64,000 bases of DNA from Cytobacillus sp. S13-E01 (GCF_029193815.1 NZ_JARFVC010000003.1:124001-188000), one strand, 5' to 3'. Positions 26,100 to 34,050 are shown, counted from the first letter of the stretch. Program-made: numbers and translations. The notes: generated from the letters alone by a model not told the origin.

Positions 26100-27629
26100 A
26101 TGGAACATTCTATAAATAAGAATAATCGTCCACCATACGGAATCCTTGCAGTCCTGATTGTTGGAGCTTTTATTGCTTTTTTAAATAATACGCTTTTAAA
26201 TATTGCACTACCTTCAATAATGGTCGATTTAAAAGTTGAACCACCTACCGTACAATGGTTGACAACGGGTTTTATGTTAGTAAATGGAATATTGATTCCA
26301 GCAACCGCATTTTTGATACAAAAATATTCAGTACGCCGCTTATTCATAGTGGCCATGGGGTTATTTACGTTCGGAACTATTATTGCAGGTATCGCCCAAG
26401 CATTTCCTGTTTTATTAACTGGTCGAATGGTTCAAGCTTCAGGGTCTGCGATTATGATGCCACTCTTGATGAATGTAATGCTAGTAAGCTTTCCAATCGA
26501 AAAAAGGGGAGCGGCAATGGGGATTTTCGGCTTGATTTTGATGGCTGCACCAGCAATTGGTCCTACCTTATCAGGCTGGATCATTGAAAATTATGATTGG
26601 AGAATGCTTTTCCACTTTGTTACGCCAATTGCAGTAGTTGTCTTATTACTTGGTATTTTCTTGCTTAAAGATAAAAAGGAAAAAGTAAATATTCGTCTCG
26701 ATATAATTTCCCTTCTGTTATCAAGTGCTGGATTCGGCGGTATACTATACGGTTTTAGTTCTGCTGGTAATAAAGGCTGGGATAGCCCTCTAGTCTATGG
26801 AACGATAGGTATCGGGATTATTTCTTTGCTAACATTTATTTTGCGACAATTTAAATTAGAACGCCCGATGCTTAATTTCAGCATTTTTAAATATCCGATG
26901 TTTGCGTTATCTTCGACCATTTCTATGGTTGTTACGATGGCTATGTTTTCTGGTATGCTATTAGTTCCAATCTATGTTCAAACGATCCGCGGCATATCAC
27001 CAATGGATGCGGGGTTAATGATGTTACCAGGAGCACTTTTGATGGCTATCATGTCACCAATCACAGGGAGATTATTTGATAAATTTGGAGGACGTATATT
27101 AGCACTTACCGGATTAACAATTATGACGGTGTCGACTTTTTATTTCAGCAGATTAACTTTTGACACTTCCTACAATTACTTAATGATGTTAAATGCTGTA
27201 AGGCTCTTTGGGATGTCAATGGTAATGATGCCGGTTTCCACAAATGGTTTAAATCAATTACCAGCTCGCTTCTATCCTCACGGTACTGCAATGAACAATA
27301 CATTAAATCAGGTATCTGGTGCGATTGGTACAGCGTTGCTAGTCACAATCATGTCAACACGTCAGGAAAATCAAATCACTAAATTGACTGCGGAGGCTAA
27401 GAACAATATAGGTGGGCAAGCAACTGAAGCTGCACTTTCTGAAATGAAACAACAAATTGTCATGAAAGCAATGTTAGAAGGTATAAATTTTGCATTCTTG
27501 ATTGCTTCTCTTATCGCTGTTGTCGCATTAATTCTTGCTTTCTTTATAAAACGAGTAACACAAGAGGAAGAAACAATAGCAGAGAAACCATCTGGTGAAA
27601 AAATAGTACCTAAATTGATAGAGAATTAA
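26100..27629 (+). CDS. DHA2-family multidrug MFS exporter
   Basis: A 509-residue, 14-helix proton-coupled drug efflux pump. Typical DHA2 sequence is seen: FLNNTLLNIALPSIMVDL in helix 1, TVQWLTTGFMLVNGILIPAT after it, and the motif GAAMGIFGLILMAAPAIGPT in helix 5. GTACAGGAGGATAAATA gives a near-perfect ribosome site. It is paired with the divergent TetR regulator. The substrate cannot be predicted. Confidence 0.9.
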   Translation: MEHSINKNNRPPYGILAVLIVGAFIAFLNNTLLNIALPSIMVDLKVEPPTVQWLTTGFMLVNGILIPATAFLIQKYSVRRLFIVAMGLFTFGTIIAGIAQAFPVLLTGRMVQASGSAIMMPLLMNVMLVSFPIEKRGAAMGIFGLILMAAPAIGPTLSGWIIENYDWRMLFHFVTPIAVVVLLLGIFLLKDKKEKVNIRLDIISLLLSSAGFGGILYGFSSAGNKGWDSPLVYGTIGIGIISLLTFILRQFKLERPMLNFSIFKYPMFALSSTISMVVTMAMFSGMLLVPIYVQTIRGISPMDAGLMMLPGALLMAIMSPITGRLFDKFGGRILALTGLTIMTVSTFYFSRLTFDTSYNYLMMLNAVRLFGMSMVMMPVSTNGLNQLPARFYPHGTAMNNTLNQVSGAIGTALLVTIMSTRQENQITKLTAEAKNNIGGQATEAALSEMKQQIVMKAMLEGINFAFLIASLIAVVALILAFFIKRVTQEEETIAEKPSGEKIVPKLIEN

Positions 27630-27664
27630 CTTTAATGATCTGTAGGTACGATCACAACAAGGTA

Positions 27665-27704
27665 GAGGAGAAATCGTCATATGATGATTTCTCCTCTTTT
27701 TTTT
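27665..27704 (+). terminator. Terminator of the exporter gene
   Basis: GAGGAGAAATC pairs with GATTTCTCCTC, an 11-bp stem, followed by eight Ts. Confidence 0.9.
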
Positions 27705-27862
27705 GTAAAAAGAGGGATAAACTTTGTTATATAAACCGTTCATTGATTGACCACATCATTTAACAGCATTACTAATAGTTAGCAATGTTATTTGGACAGG
27801 ATACATAATCATCTGGTTTAGGCGAAGTGAATTGGTAAATAAGTATGTTTAAAAAATATTAA

Positions 27863-27918
27863 AATCACACTTTTGTGTGATTAAGTTCACTACCCTGATA
27901 ATTATTCTTAATTACAAT
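27863..27918 (+). promoter_or_regulatory. Fnr/Crp-type site and promoter of the oxidase operon
   Basis: AATCACAC-TTTT-GTGTGATT (27863-27882) is a perfect 8+8 dyad, and TGTGA-TTAAGT-TCACT (27876-27891) matches the Fnr box TGTGA-N6-TCACA at 9 of 10 positions. A -10 hexamer TACAAT is at 27913-27918, which puts the centre of the Fnr-like box about 41 bp before the expected transcription start, the class II activator position. The rest of the 322-bp gap holds only the exporter terminator. Confidence 0.65.
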
Positions 27919-27951
27919 AAAGGTATGAATTATATAAGGAGGTTGAACTTG

Positions 27952-28098
27952 ATGGGAGTTGCAAAAGTTAACCAAGAAAAAAAGCATGTGGATGAAAAGT
28001 CTTCATTAAAAGGAACATTTATTTCAGTAGGAGTGGTTGGAGCAGTAATTTTCGGTATGTATTTATTATTATACGGGATATATATGGATAGAGTTTAG
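27952..28098 (+). CDS. Cytochrome c oxidase subunit 2A (CbaD-like)
   Basis: A 48-residue single-helix membrane protein, MGVAKVNQEKKHVDEKSSLK then a hydrophobic helix (about 22-43). It has the size and place of the small subunit IIa of ba3-type oxidases, whose helix supplies what the short subunit II lacks. AAGGAGGTTGAACTTG sets the ATG at 27952. It is first in a three-gene operon (12- and 13-bp gaps). Confidence 0.75.
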   Translation: MGVAKVNQEKKHVDEKSSLKGTFISVGVVGAVIFGMYLLLYGIYMDRV

Positions 28099-28110
28099 GG
28101 AGGGAAGGAT

Positions 28111-28578
28111 ATGAAAATGCATCGTTCTGAAAAAGTATGGCTAACTTTAAGTTTCGGTATGATAATTGGTTTTATGCTTATAACGGGTTATCAAGCATTT
28201 GCCTTAGAAATGGGACCGCCAAGTAACAGGGAGACAATTGATCCACAAAAAGTAGATCAAACAGCTCCATTTGATAATCCAGGTATCAAACAAATTGGTG
28301 AAAATGAATATGAAGTTGTTATGACTTTACAGATGTTTGGTTTTACTCCAAATAAGCTTGAAGTGCCAGCTGGATCAACCGTACATTTTACGCTGACATC
28401 AAAAGATGTTGTTCATGGGTTCCAAGTTGCAAATACGAACCTTAATGCAATGATAATGCCAGGTTATATTCAAAAAATAACACAGAAATTTGATAAACCA
28501 GGTGAATATCTAGTGCTGTGTAATGAATATTGTGGTGCTGGTCATCAATATATGAGTACAACAATTACGGTTAAATAA
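28111..28578 (+). CDS. cbaB: ba3-type cytochrome c oxidase subunit II
   Basis: A 155-residue subunit with one N-terminal helix (about 9-31) and a periplasm-side cupredoxin domain carrying the dinuclear CuA centre. All ligands are visible: His102 in VVHGFQ, Cys137, Glu139, Cys141, His145 and Met148 in CNEYCGAGHQYM. It accepts electrons from cytochrome c. Short length with a single helix separates it from aa3-type subunit II. GGAGGGAAGGAT precedes the ATG. Confidence 0.88.
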   Translation: MKMHRSEKVWLTLSFGMIIGFMLITGYQAFALEMGPPSNRETIDPQKVDQTAPFDNPGIKQIGENEYEVVMTLQMFGFTPNKLEVPAGSTVHFTLTSKDVVHGFQVANTNLNAMIMPGYIQKITQKFDKPGEYLVLCNEYCGAGHQYMSTTITVK

Positions 28579-28591
28579 AGGGGGGATATCG

Positions 28592-30289
28592 GTGGAAACA
28601 GTAATAGGTCAAACACCTAGCAAAACACAATCATTTAAAGAAAAAACTAATAAAGTACTCGGTATAAGTCTTGAAGATGCTAGACTAACGAAATCATATT
28701 TATCTGTTGCCTTTATCGCATTACTTCTTGGCGGAATTTTAGGGTTATTACAAGGATTAAACCGTGCAGGCCTTCTAGTTTTACCAACATGGCTTAATTA
28801 TTATCAAATACTTACAGCACATGGTGTATTACTAGTGCTTGTTTTAACAGCATTCTTTACGATTGGATATTTTTATGCGGGACTTTCACATACATTAGGA
28901 GGACTTCTTCCAAAAGTAAGAAAGATGGCTTGGGTTGGTTTTTGGATGAAGGTAGTCGGATTAGTAATTGCCGTAATCCCAATCTTACTGAATAAAGCAT
29001 CTGTTTTATATACATTTTATCCGCCAATGGCAGCTTCACCTGACTTTTATATTGGTCTAGTATTTATCGTTTTGGGCGTTTGGATGTGTGCATTTGGAGC
29101 ATTTATAAATATTGCTAATTGGAGAAAAAACAACAAAGGTAAACATCTTCCAATCTTTTCATTCTTCGCTACTGGTGTATTCGTACTCTTGTTTTTTGGT
29201 AGTATCCCTGTTGCTATAGAAGTGTTTACGATTATTCCTTGGGCTTTCGGATGGGTTGAGACAATAAACGTAATGGTTGCTCGTACACTATTTTGGGCCT
29301 TTGGACATACGTTAGTTAATATCTGGTATTTAACAGCCGTTTCTGCATGGTATGTAATTGTGCCAAAAATTATCGGTGGTAGACGATGGAGTGATACATT
29401 AACTCGTGTCGTTATTATTGCATTAGTAATTATGAACATTACCGGAGGTTTCCATCATCAAATCATTGATCCAGGAATTTCAGAATCAGTAAAATTTGTG
29501 CACGTGTTTATGAGTCTAGCAATTGGATTCCCTTCGCTAATGACCGCATATGCAATGTTTGCAGTATTTGAACGTACGGCAAGAAGAAAAGGCGGAAAAG
29601 GATTGGTTGGCTGGTACAAGAAACTTCCATGGGGAGATGTTCGCTTCTTAGCACCATTTATTGCAATGGCTGCCTTTATCCCAGCAGGAGCAGGAGGAAT
29701 TGTTCAAAGTACGAACCAGTTAAACCAGGTCGTTCATAATACAATGTGGGTGGTTGGACATTTCCATTTAACATTAGGAATGTCTGTAGTTATGACGTTC
29801 TTTGGTATTAGTTACTGGTTAGTTCCATATGTATCTAAACGAGTTTTAACTCCAAAAATGAATAAATTAGGTATTATCCAGACAATTATTTGGACAATAG
29901 GTATGTTATTAATGTCAGTCGCAATGTCTTGGGTTGGACTTTTAGGTTCACCACGAAGAACCTCTTATACAACATATGGAGACAATGCAACAGCGTTAAG
30001 TTGGGATCCATATTTAATGTTCTTAGCTGTTGGGGGAACACTATTAATCATTGGAGTAATCATTCAAGTCTATGCAGTATTTAATATGATGTTCTTTGCA
30101 CCAAAAGGCGAAACAGAATTCCCAATTGCTGAACCAGAAGATGATGCTTCTAAAACGCCTTATTGGACAGAACGTTGGGGACTTTGGATTGTGTTAATGA
30201 TCCTATTTGTATCAATAGCATATGTTATCCCATTAGTTGAATTTATCGTTAATGCACCACCAGGTTCACCACCATATAAACCATGGTAA
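28592..30289 (+). CDS. cbaA: ba3-type cytochrome c oxidase subunit I
   Basis: A 565-residue, about 13-helix catalytic subunit of a B-family heme-copper oxygen reductase. Heme and CuB histidines are in AHGVLLVLVL, FWAFGHTLVNIWYL (the CuB HxxxxY-type helix), FHHQIIDPG and HNTMWVVGHFHL. B-type enzymes have high oxygen affinity and one proton channel, which fits the Fnr-like site upstream. It starts with GTG at 28592 after GGGGGGATATCG. Last gene of the operon. Confidence 0.92.
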   Translation: METVIGQTPSKTQSFKEKTNKVLGISLEDARLTKSYLSVAFIALLLGGILGLLQGLNRAGLLVLPTWLNYYQILTAHGVLLVLVLTAFFTIGYFYAGLSHTLGGLLPKVRKMAWVGFWMKVVGLVIAVIPILLNKASVLYTFYPPMAASPDFYIGLVFIVLGVWMCAFGAFINIANWRKNNKGKHLPIFSFFATGVFVLLFFGSIPVAIEVFTIIPWAFGWVETINVMVARTLFWAFGHTLVNIWYLTAVSAWYVIVPKIIGGRRWSDTLTRVVIIALVIMNITGGFHHQIIDPGISESVKFVHVFMSLAIGFPSLMTAYAMFAVFERTARRKGGKGLVGWYKKLPWGDVRFLAPFIAMAAFIPAGAGGIVQSTNQLNQVVHNTMWVVGHFHLTLGMSVVMTFFGISYWLVPYVSKRVLTPKMNKLGIIQTIIWTIGMLLMSVAMSWVGLLGSPRRTSYTTYGDNATALSWDPYLMFLAVGGTLLIIGVIIQVYAVFNMMFFAPKGETEFPIAEPEDDASKTPYWTERWGLWIVLMILFVSIAYVIPLVEFIVNAPPGSPPYKPW

Positions 30290-30415
30290 TAGTAAGATAA
30301 GAGATTGCTTGGGTTTGCAGGGCTATAACAAAAAAGTAATCTGGATTTGGGATGTGATCTCTTTTAGAAACAACCTACATTATATGATTCTATAAATAAA
30401 TAAATGATTGTTTAA

Positions 30416-30457
30416 TGTGTCAGTTCCTCACAGTATAGTAGGTTCTGGCACATTTTT
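30416..30457 (+). terminator. Probable terminator of the oxidase operon
   Basis: TGTGTCAG pairs with CTGGCACA (one G-T pair), with further TCC/GGT-type pairing inside, followed by TTTTT. It lies 130 bp after the last stop. Confidence 0.65.
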
Positions 30458-30481
30458 CTAGGCTTACCAGAAGCAAAATAT

Positions 30482-30560
30482 TTTAAACAAACGTTTGATT
30501 AATCCTTGCCGTATTAGATATAGCAAGGGGTTGAAAAATTTAAACAAACGTTTGATTAGA
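30482..30560 (-). repeat. Dispersed CAAACGTTTG element (copy 2, inverted)
   Basis: AAACAAACGTTTGATT occurs at 30485 and 30542, 57 bp apart, the same phase as in the copy at 2168-2245 but on the other strand. The middle carries CCTTGC/GCAAGG, a 6-bp hairpin. As with copy 1 it is between convergent genes. It lies in the 682-bp non-coding stretch 30290-30971, which also holds the oxidase terminator and a reverse copy of the modular repeat family. Confidence 0.75.
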
Positions 30561-30736
30561 TCTAGTTAATAAAGCCTACTCTAGAAAATTGAATATAACT
30601 AGCATCCATTTTTGTCAAATTTATATCAAAAGGAAACTAGCAAATCTATTAATTTATAAAACAGTCTTTTGATAGTTAAATTTTCTAATTAAACTAGGAA
30701 TAATAAGCTCTAATCTGAAATTATTTTTTTTCGCGT

Positions 30737-30835
30737 AAGAAAAGCGCAAGGCGCCACTTATCTTTAAGAAGGTGGTTTTTCCTGCTTATAATAAATGGCT
30801 TATACCATAGAACCGGGTGGCGCCTGTGAGCTAAA
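30737..30835 (-). repeat. Modular repeat family, reverse-oriented copy
   Basis: Read on the minus strand it runs TTAGCTCACAGGCGCCACCC, a TATAAGCC block, a weakened central hairpin with AAAAACCACCTTCTTAAAG, then GGCGCCTTGCGCTTTTCTTA. It is the only long copy on this strand. The stem has lost part of its pairing. Confidence 0.75.
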
Positions 30836-30971
30836 TCCTAAAACCAAGTGCAAATTCCTATGCTTTCATATTTTAAAAGAACATAAGGACCGTTCTCTCT
30901 ATTTATCCCAATAGTAGAAAGTATTTCTAGATTAGAAATCCATTTTTTTATAGGGTTTAGAGGGAGCTTGG

Positions 30972-32045
30972 TTATTTATCCTGTAGTTCCATTTGCATAT
31001 ATTTTCTTGTATTTGGTCCGTATACTCCATCATTTGCTAAGGCGGCATACATTGATTGGAAGCGACGAACGGCGTCTTCTGTTAGATTACCGTATTTACC
31101 ATCAATATAGGTTGGGTCAAAATTAAGGTGTTTTAGTGCGCGCTGTATCATTTTTACTTCAACACCTTCAGAGCCATGTCTATAAACACCTTCGGGAAGA
31201 GGGAATGAAATTGTCGTTGTCGATTGATTTTGCATATTAACTTCCTGTAGTTTATTTATAGTATTTGTTCCCACAAGTCCATCAACTAATAGCCCATATC
31301 TTTTTTGAAACCTCATGACTGCACTTTCTGTTTCTGCTCCAAATTTACCATCTGCACCAAATCTCGGTAGTGAAAAACCAGCTTTAATCAAGCCTTGCTG
31401 TATTTCTCTCACAAACTGTCCACTGTCACCTTTTCTAAGAGGGAGGTGAGTAGAGATCCCTTTTACAGCAGGCTCACTAGGCTCTTTATCTGCTCCGCCT
31501 GAACCATTATTGCTACCATTAAAATCTTGACTTAACACACTTTGAACATCCTCTAAGAAGTCATTCCAAGAAACACCTCGAGGCAAAAGGGCGTTTTGTG
31601 GATCTGTTCTTCTTTCAGGATCAAGTCGACTGTGTGCGACAATATGTCTCATTGGATTTAAATTAAAACGATCGCATAAATAGGCGTGGTACCAAACATA
31701 TCGTTTGTAAGCTTCTAGGAAATTAATTTTCCCGCCATAACAGAGTTCAACACCAATTGCAGCATCATTTGAGTCAGCACCGTATAATCGATTATCAGTG
31801 GGTTTATTATATTGGACATGCCAAGCTTTCTCATTTAATGGAATAATCTCTAATATATAATGATCATCGATGAATGTGTGAGCCGATGCAGAAGGTTGTT
31901 GACGATCAAAGTAGTTTCGGTTGGCATATGCTGTTGATCCTGGATTACCTGTATCGTGACTAACTATAAATATTACTTGTGAGATATTTTGTCCTGATCT
32001 TGCATTACCCATCTGGATATAATCTTGGATAATTTCGTATCTCAA
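30972..32045 (-). CDS. N-acetylmuramoyl-L-alanine amidase with two peptidoglycan-binding domains
   Basis: A 357-residue cell-wall hydrolase that cuts between muramic acid and L-alanine. An Amidase_2 (zinc) domain occupies about residues 1-160, with zinc-ligand positions in FIVSHDTGNPG and IVAHSRLDPERRTDP and the fold motif SASAHTFIDDHYILE. A linker rich in S, N and G follows, then two PG_binding_1 repeats (LRKGDSGQFVREIQQGLIKA and GSEGVEVKMIQRALKHLNFD). It has no signal peptide, like sporulation and phage-type amidases. A TTG start at 32045 is favoured since AGAGGTG precedes it; the ATG six codons earlier has no site. Confidence 0.85.
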   Translation of the reverse strand: MRYEIIQDYIQMGNARSGQNISQVIFIVSHDTGNPGSTAYANRNYFDRQQPSASAHTFIDDHYILEIIPLNEKAWHVQYNKPTDNRLYGADSNDAAIGVELCYGGKINFLEAYKRYVWYHAYLCDRFNLNPMRHIVAHSRLDPERRTDPQNALLPRGVSWNDFLEDVQSVLSQDFNGSNNGSGGADKEPSEPAVKGISTHLPLRKGDSGQFVREIQQGLIKAGFSLPRFGADGKFGAETESAVMRFQKRYGLLVDGLVGTNTINKLQEVNMQNQSTTTISFPLPEGVYRHGSEGVEVKMIQRALKHLNFDPTYIDGKYGNLTEDAVRRFQSMYAALANDGVYGPNTRKYMQMELQDK

Positions 32046-32280
32046 ATTGTACACCTCTTTCATTTACTTCAGACAAGGAAAGCCTGATGTTTATAGGGGA
32101 TAGAAATTTTTCACAATAAAAAAATAGAAAATAACTTGTATCATTATAGTTAAAAGGCTTCTTCTATATTGAAATGGAGTCGTTTCATACTATGTAAGTT
32201 CTTATAATGTTGTTCCAAAAGTAGACCGGTAGTAGTAGGGGGATAGGAATATGAGGCTATGAACTAAACTATCAACAGAA

Positions 32281-32416
32281 TTGTCCACATAATCCACATC
32301 ACGATCAACCTTATCCACAGATTTTATCCACATCAACCACATACAAAAGCCTTGATACTAGTGTAATAGTTCTATATATACACATTATCCACAAAAATCA
32401 AAAGAAGTTGTACACA
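32281..32416 (+). promoter_or_regulatory. Cluster of DnaA-box sequences
   Basis: Three perfect boxes TTATCCACA lie at 32311, 32324 and 32385, with near matches TTGTCCACA (32281), TAATCCACA (32290) and TTGTACACA (32408), all on the same strand. The region is AT-rich and lies between genes, but no dnaA, dnaN or rnpA-type genes are near, so this is not oriC. In B. subtilis, DnaA-box clusters outside oriC titrate DnaA and limit initiation. The rest of the 458-bp gap 32046-32503 holds no gene. TTATGTGAAC occurs twice just downstream. Confidence 0.7.
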
Positions 32417-32503
32417 AAGATATGAAATTTATGTGAACAGTTGTGAAACGATTGTCAAGGTTATGTGAACTATAGTGCAAAGCTTTAGAAGGAGGTAAAA
32501 CTA

Positions 32504-32734
32504 ATGAGGAGTTTGACAAAGGGAAATTAGTGAAAAATGGTGCAAAATACCTAATCAGTTTGCTAGCTTGGGGGAAGTCCTTTTAGGTATTGCTTTAATC
32601 CTAGGTACAGCAACAACAATCCCAGCGCTCATAAAAAAGCGTATACTTCCTTAGTAGCTGGCCATGTTAAATGGTACTCAGGTCAGCTAAAAAACAAATT
32701 CGCTAGGGACACCAACAAAAGAGTGAACAGATAA
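32504..32734 (+). pseudogene. Small membrane-protein gene with two frameshifts
   Basis: An excellent ribosome site (GAAGGAGGTAAAACTA) and ATG start a frame that stops after eight codons. Skipping one base in the AAAGGG run gives REISEKWCKIPNQFASLGEV and a hydrophobic LLGIALILGTATTIPALIKK. After the A6 run, another shift gives AYTSLVAGHVKWYSGQLKNK to NKRVNR and a stop at 32734. Both lesions are in homopolymers, so assembly error must be considered. No family recognised. Confidence 0.5.
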
Positions 32735-32753
32735 ACATTATAAAGACTAAAGC

Positions 32754-32782
32754 AAGGAAGGGCTTAACTATGGCCCTTCCTT
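32754..32782. terminator. Bidirectional terminator
   Basis: AAGGAAGGGC pairs with GCCCTTCCTT (with one extra G) around a 7-base loop. It sits between the broken rightward gene and yfhD. Confidence 0.8.
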
Positions 32783-32790
32783 CTCATTAA

Positions 32791-32967
32791 CTAGCGTCTT
32801 TGTCTTGTATTTGCAGCATCTGCGCGGGCTTGTGCTTCTAAATCGTCTTGATCAGCTAACTCTCGTGAGAACTCCTCATAAATTCCATCAGACTTCATAT
32901 TCTTTGGAACTTGAGATAGGTTTGCTTTATTCTTATCACGTGTTTTATGACCATGTGATCTTCCCAT
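32791..32967 (-). CDS. yfhD: YfhD-family small protein
   Basis: A 58-residue, highly polar protein, MGRSHGHKTRDKNKANLSQV with YEEFSRELADQDDLEAQARA near the end, as in the YfhD family of spore-forming bacilli. Function unknown. AGGGGGTATTTGTT precedes the ATG. The next gene upstream is yfhE, the same pair as in B. subtilis. Confidence 0.8.
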   Translation of the reverse strand: MGRSHGHKTRDKNKANLSQVPKNMKSDGIYEEFSRELADQDDLEAQARADAANTRQRR

Positions 32968-33073
32968 AACAAATACCCCCTGTCATGAAGTTAATGAAGA
33001 ATGCAATATGCTATCCTTCAAGTAATAGGATGGCTTTTCACGCATTTTTCATAAGTGACATAATAAGGGAATA

Positions 33074-33202
33074 TTAATGACGTGCTTTTTTCTCTGTATA
33101 ACCGCCTGCTTGGTCAGCCATTTTAAAATCTCTAGAATAAGATAATTCCTGTGCACTACTTAATGTACTTTTTGTTCTCTCACGCTTTTTTTCTTTTGCC
33201 AT
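33074..33202 (-). CDS. yfhE: YfhE-family small protein
   Basis: A 42-residue basic protein, MAKEKKRERTKSTLSSAQEL then YSRDFKMADQAGG. It fits the YfhE family by size, content and position next to yfhD. Function unknown. GAGGG lies about 10 bases before the ATG. A GCTATCC/GGATGGC hairpin followed by TTTT lies in the 106-bp gap to yfhD. Confidence 0.7.
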   Translation of the reverse strand: MAKEKKRERTKSTLSSAQELSYSRDFKMADQAGGYTEKKARH

Positions 33203-33292
33203 GTTTAAGAACCCTCACTTTCCATTATTTACTCCTATTTTTCCCAACAAGGCTGTATTTAAAACAAAATAACCGATGTTTAAATAAATAAA

Positions 33293-33328
33293 AAACGCTT
33301 GGATAATTAAAAAATTATCCGAGCGTTT
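33293..33328. terminator. Terminator hairpin
   Basis: AAACGCTTGGATAATT pairs with AATTATCCGAGCGTTT with a single T-G pair. A-rich and T-rich flanks are on both sides. Confidence 0.7.
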
Positions 33329-33330
33329 AT

Positions 33331-33358
33331 AAGAAAAGCGCAGGACGCCCTGCGCTTA
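33331..33358 (-). repeat. Mini copy of the modular repeat, acting as terminator
   Basis: On the minus strand AAGCGCAGG-GCGT-CCTGCGCTT is followed by TTCTT. It is the extreme end sequence of the repeat family, reduced to one perfect hairpin overlapping the stop codon of the acetyltransferase gene, and looks like its intrinsic terminator. Confidence 0.65.
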
Positions 33359-33916
33359 AGCCTCTTTAAGCTGTTGTTCTTCCTCAAATATAATACCAGT
33401 CCGTAAAGTATGAAGTGTATAGAGATCCTTTGAAATTTCATATAAATTATATATATCTTCACCAGCATTAATTTCATCTAAAAGGCTTTTTCTCGTCTCG
33501 TTGGCAATCGTTACGTATGGTAATTTCATGGCTGCATTATTAGAACGGCCGTTAACTTTTCGGATACGCATGAAGATTTTTACTATCGACATTTCGTAAA
33601 ACAATTCTTCAAAGAACATATCTTTTGTAGGTTGGTTATAGCCCTTCCCGTGGAAAGGTTTACCTAACCAAGTTCCTAAAAAGCCTGCATGATCTTGAAT
33701 ATCGAATAAATTAATTGTCCCAATTGGAGAGCCCCATTCATCTAAAATGGTACGTGAAATCAATTCACCACGATCTTCCGCTTCTATCGTTTGCTTTGTT
33801 AAAAATAAAAATTCTTCATATGAATATGCCTTATGGCGCACGAAAGGGAAGACATCTGGGTGCACCATTAGTTCGTAAAGAGCTTGGCAATCCTGAAGAT
33901 CACGTTTTTTAAGCAT
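33356..33916 (-). CDS. GNAT-family N-acetyltransferase
   Basis: A 186-residue acetyltransferase of the RimJ/RimL-like type: MLKKRDLQDCQALYELMVHP at the start, GTINLFDIQDHAGFLGTWLG, then the acetyl-CoA region KPFHGKGYNQPTKDMFF and IRKVNGRSNNAAMK. The C-terminal 40 residues extend beyond the usual fold. Substrate unknown. GGAGGGATAAGG precedes the ATG. Its leader (33917-34050) folds into unusual structures. Confidence 0.8.
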   Translation of the reverse strand: MLKKRDLQDCQALYELMVHPDVFPFVRHKAYSYEEFLFLTKQTIEAEDRGELISRTILDEWGSPIGTINLFDIQDHAGFLGTWLGKPFHGKGYNQPTKDMFFEELFYEMSIVKIFMRIRKVNGRSNNAAMKLPYVTIANETRKSLLDEINAGEDIYNLYEISKDLYTLHTLRTGIIFEEEQQLKEA

Positions 33917-33949
33917 CCTTATCCCTCCAAAAGAGGACAGACTCGTATC

Positions 33950-34050
33950 ACCCGATCCACCCTCGAAATTTTTGTGTTGAAAAAAATTTCGGGGTGGGAA
34001 TCGAACCCACTAGAACCAGTGAAAACTGGTGGCGCACCATTTGCCTTCCC
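33950..34050 (-). promoter_or_regulatory. Structured leader with a tRNA T-arm-like motif
   Basis: On the minus strand, upstream of the acetyltransferase gene, ACCAGT-TTTC-ACTGGT (34015-34030) is followed by GTGGG-TTCGATT-CCCAC (33994-34010), which is exactly a tRNA T arm. Its 3' half CCACCCCG can instead pair with a downstream CGAGGGTGG in a 16-bp stem (33957-33997). The two folds exclude each other. No complete tRNA can be folded here. Beyond it, 34051-34256 shows nothing. Confidence 0.45.

Noticed and set aside
30737-30835. Simple transcription terminator only
   Set aside because: It has hairpin potential, but both ends match the dispersed repeat family, so it is better described as a reverse copy.
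32281-32416. Chromosomal origin of replication
   Set aside because: DnaA boxes are present, but dnaA, dnaN, rpmH/rnpA or similar genes and a clear DNA-unwinding element next to them are not.
33994-34030. Complete tRNA gene
   Set aside because: Only a T arm and one hairpin are present; no matching 5' acceptor strand or D arm and no anticodon loop of seven bases could be found on either side.
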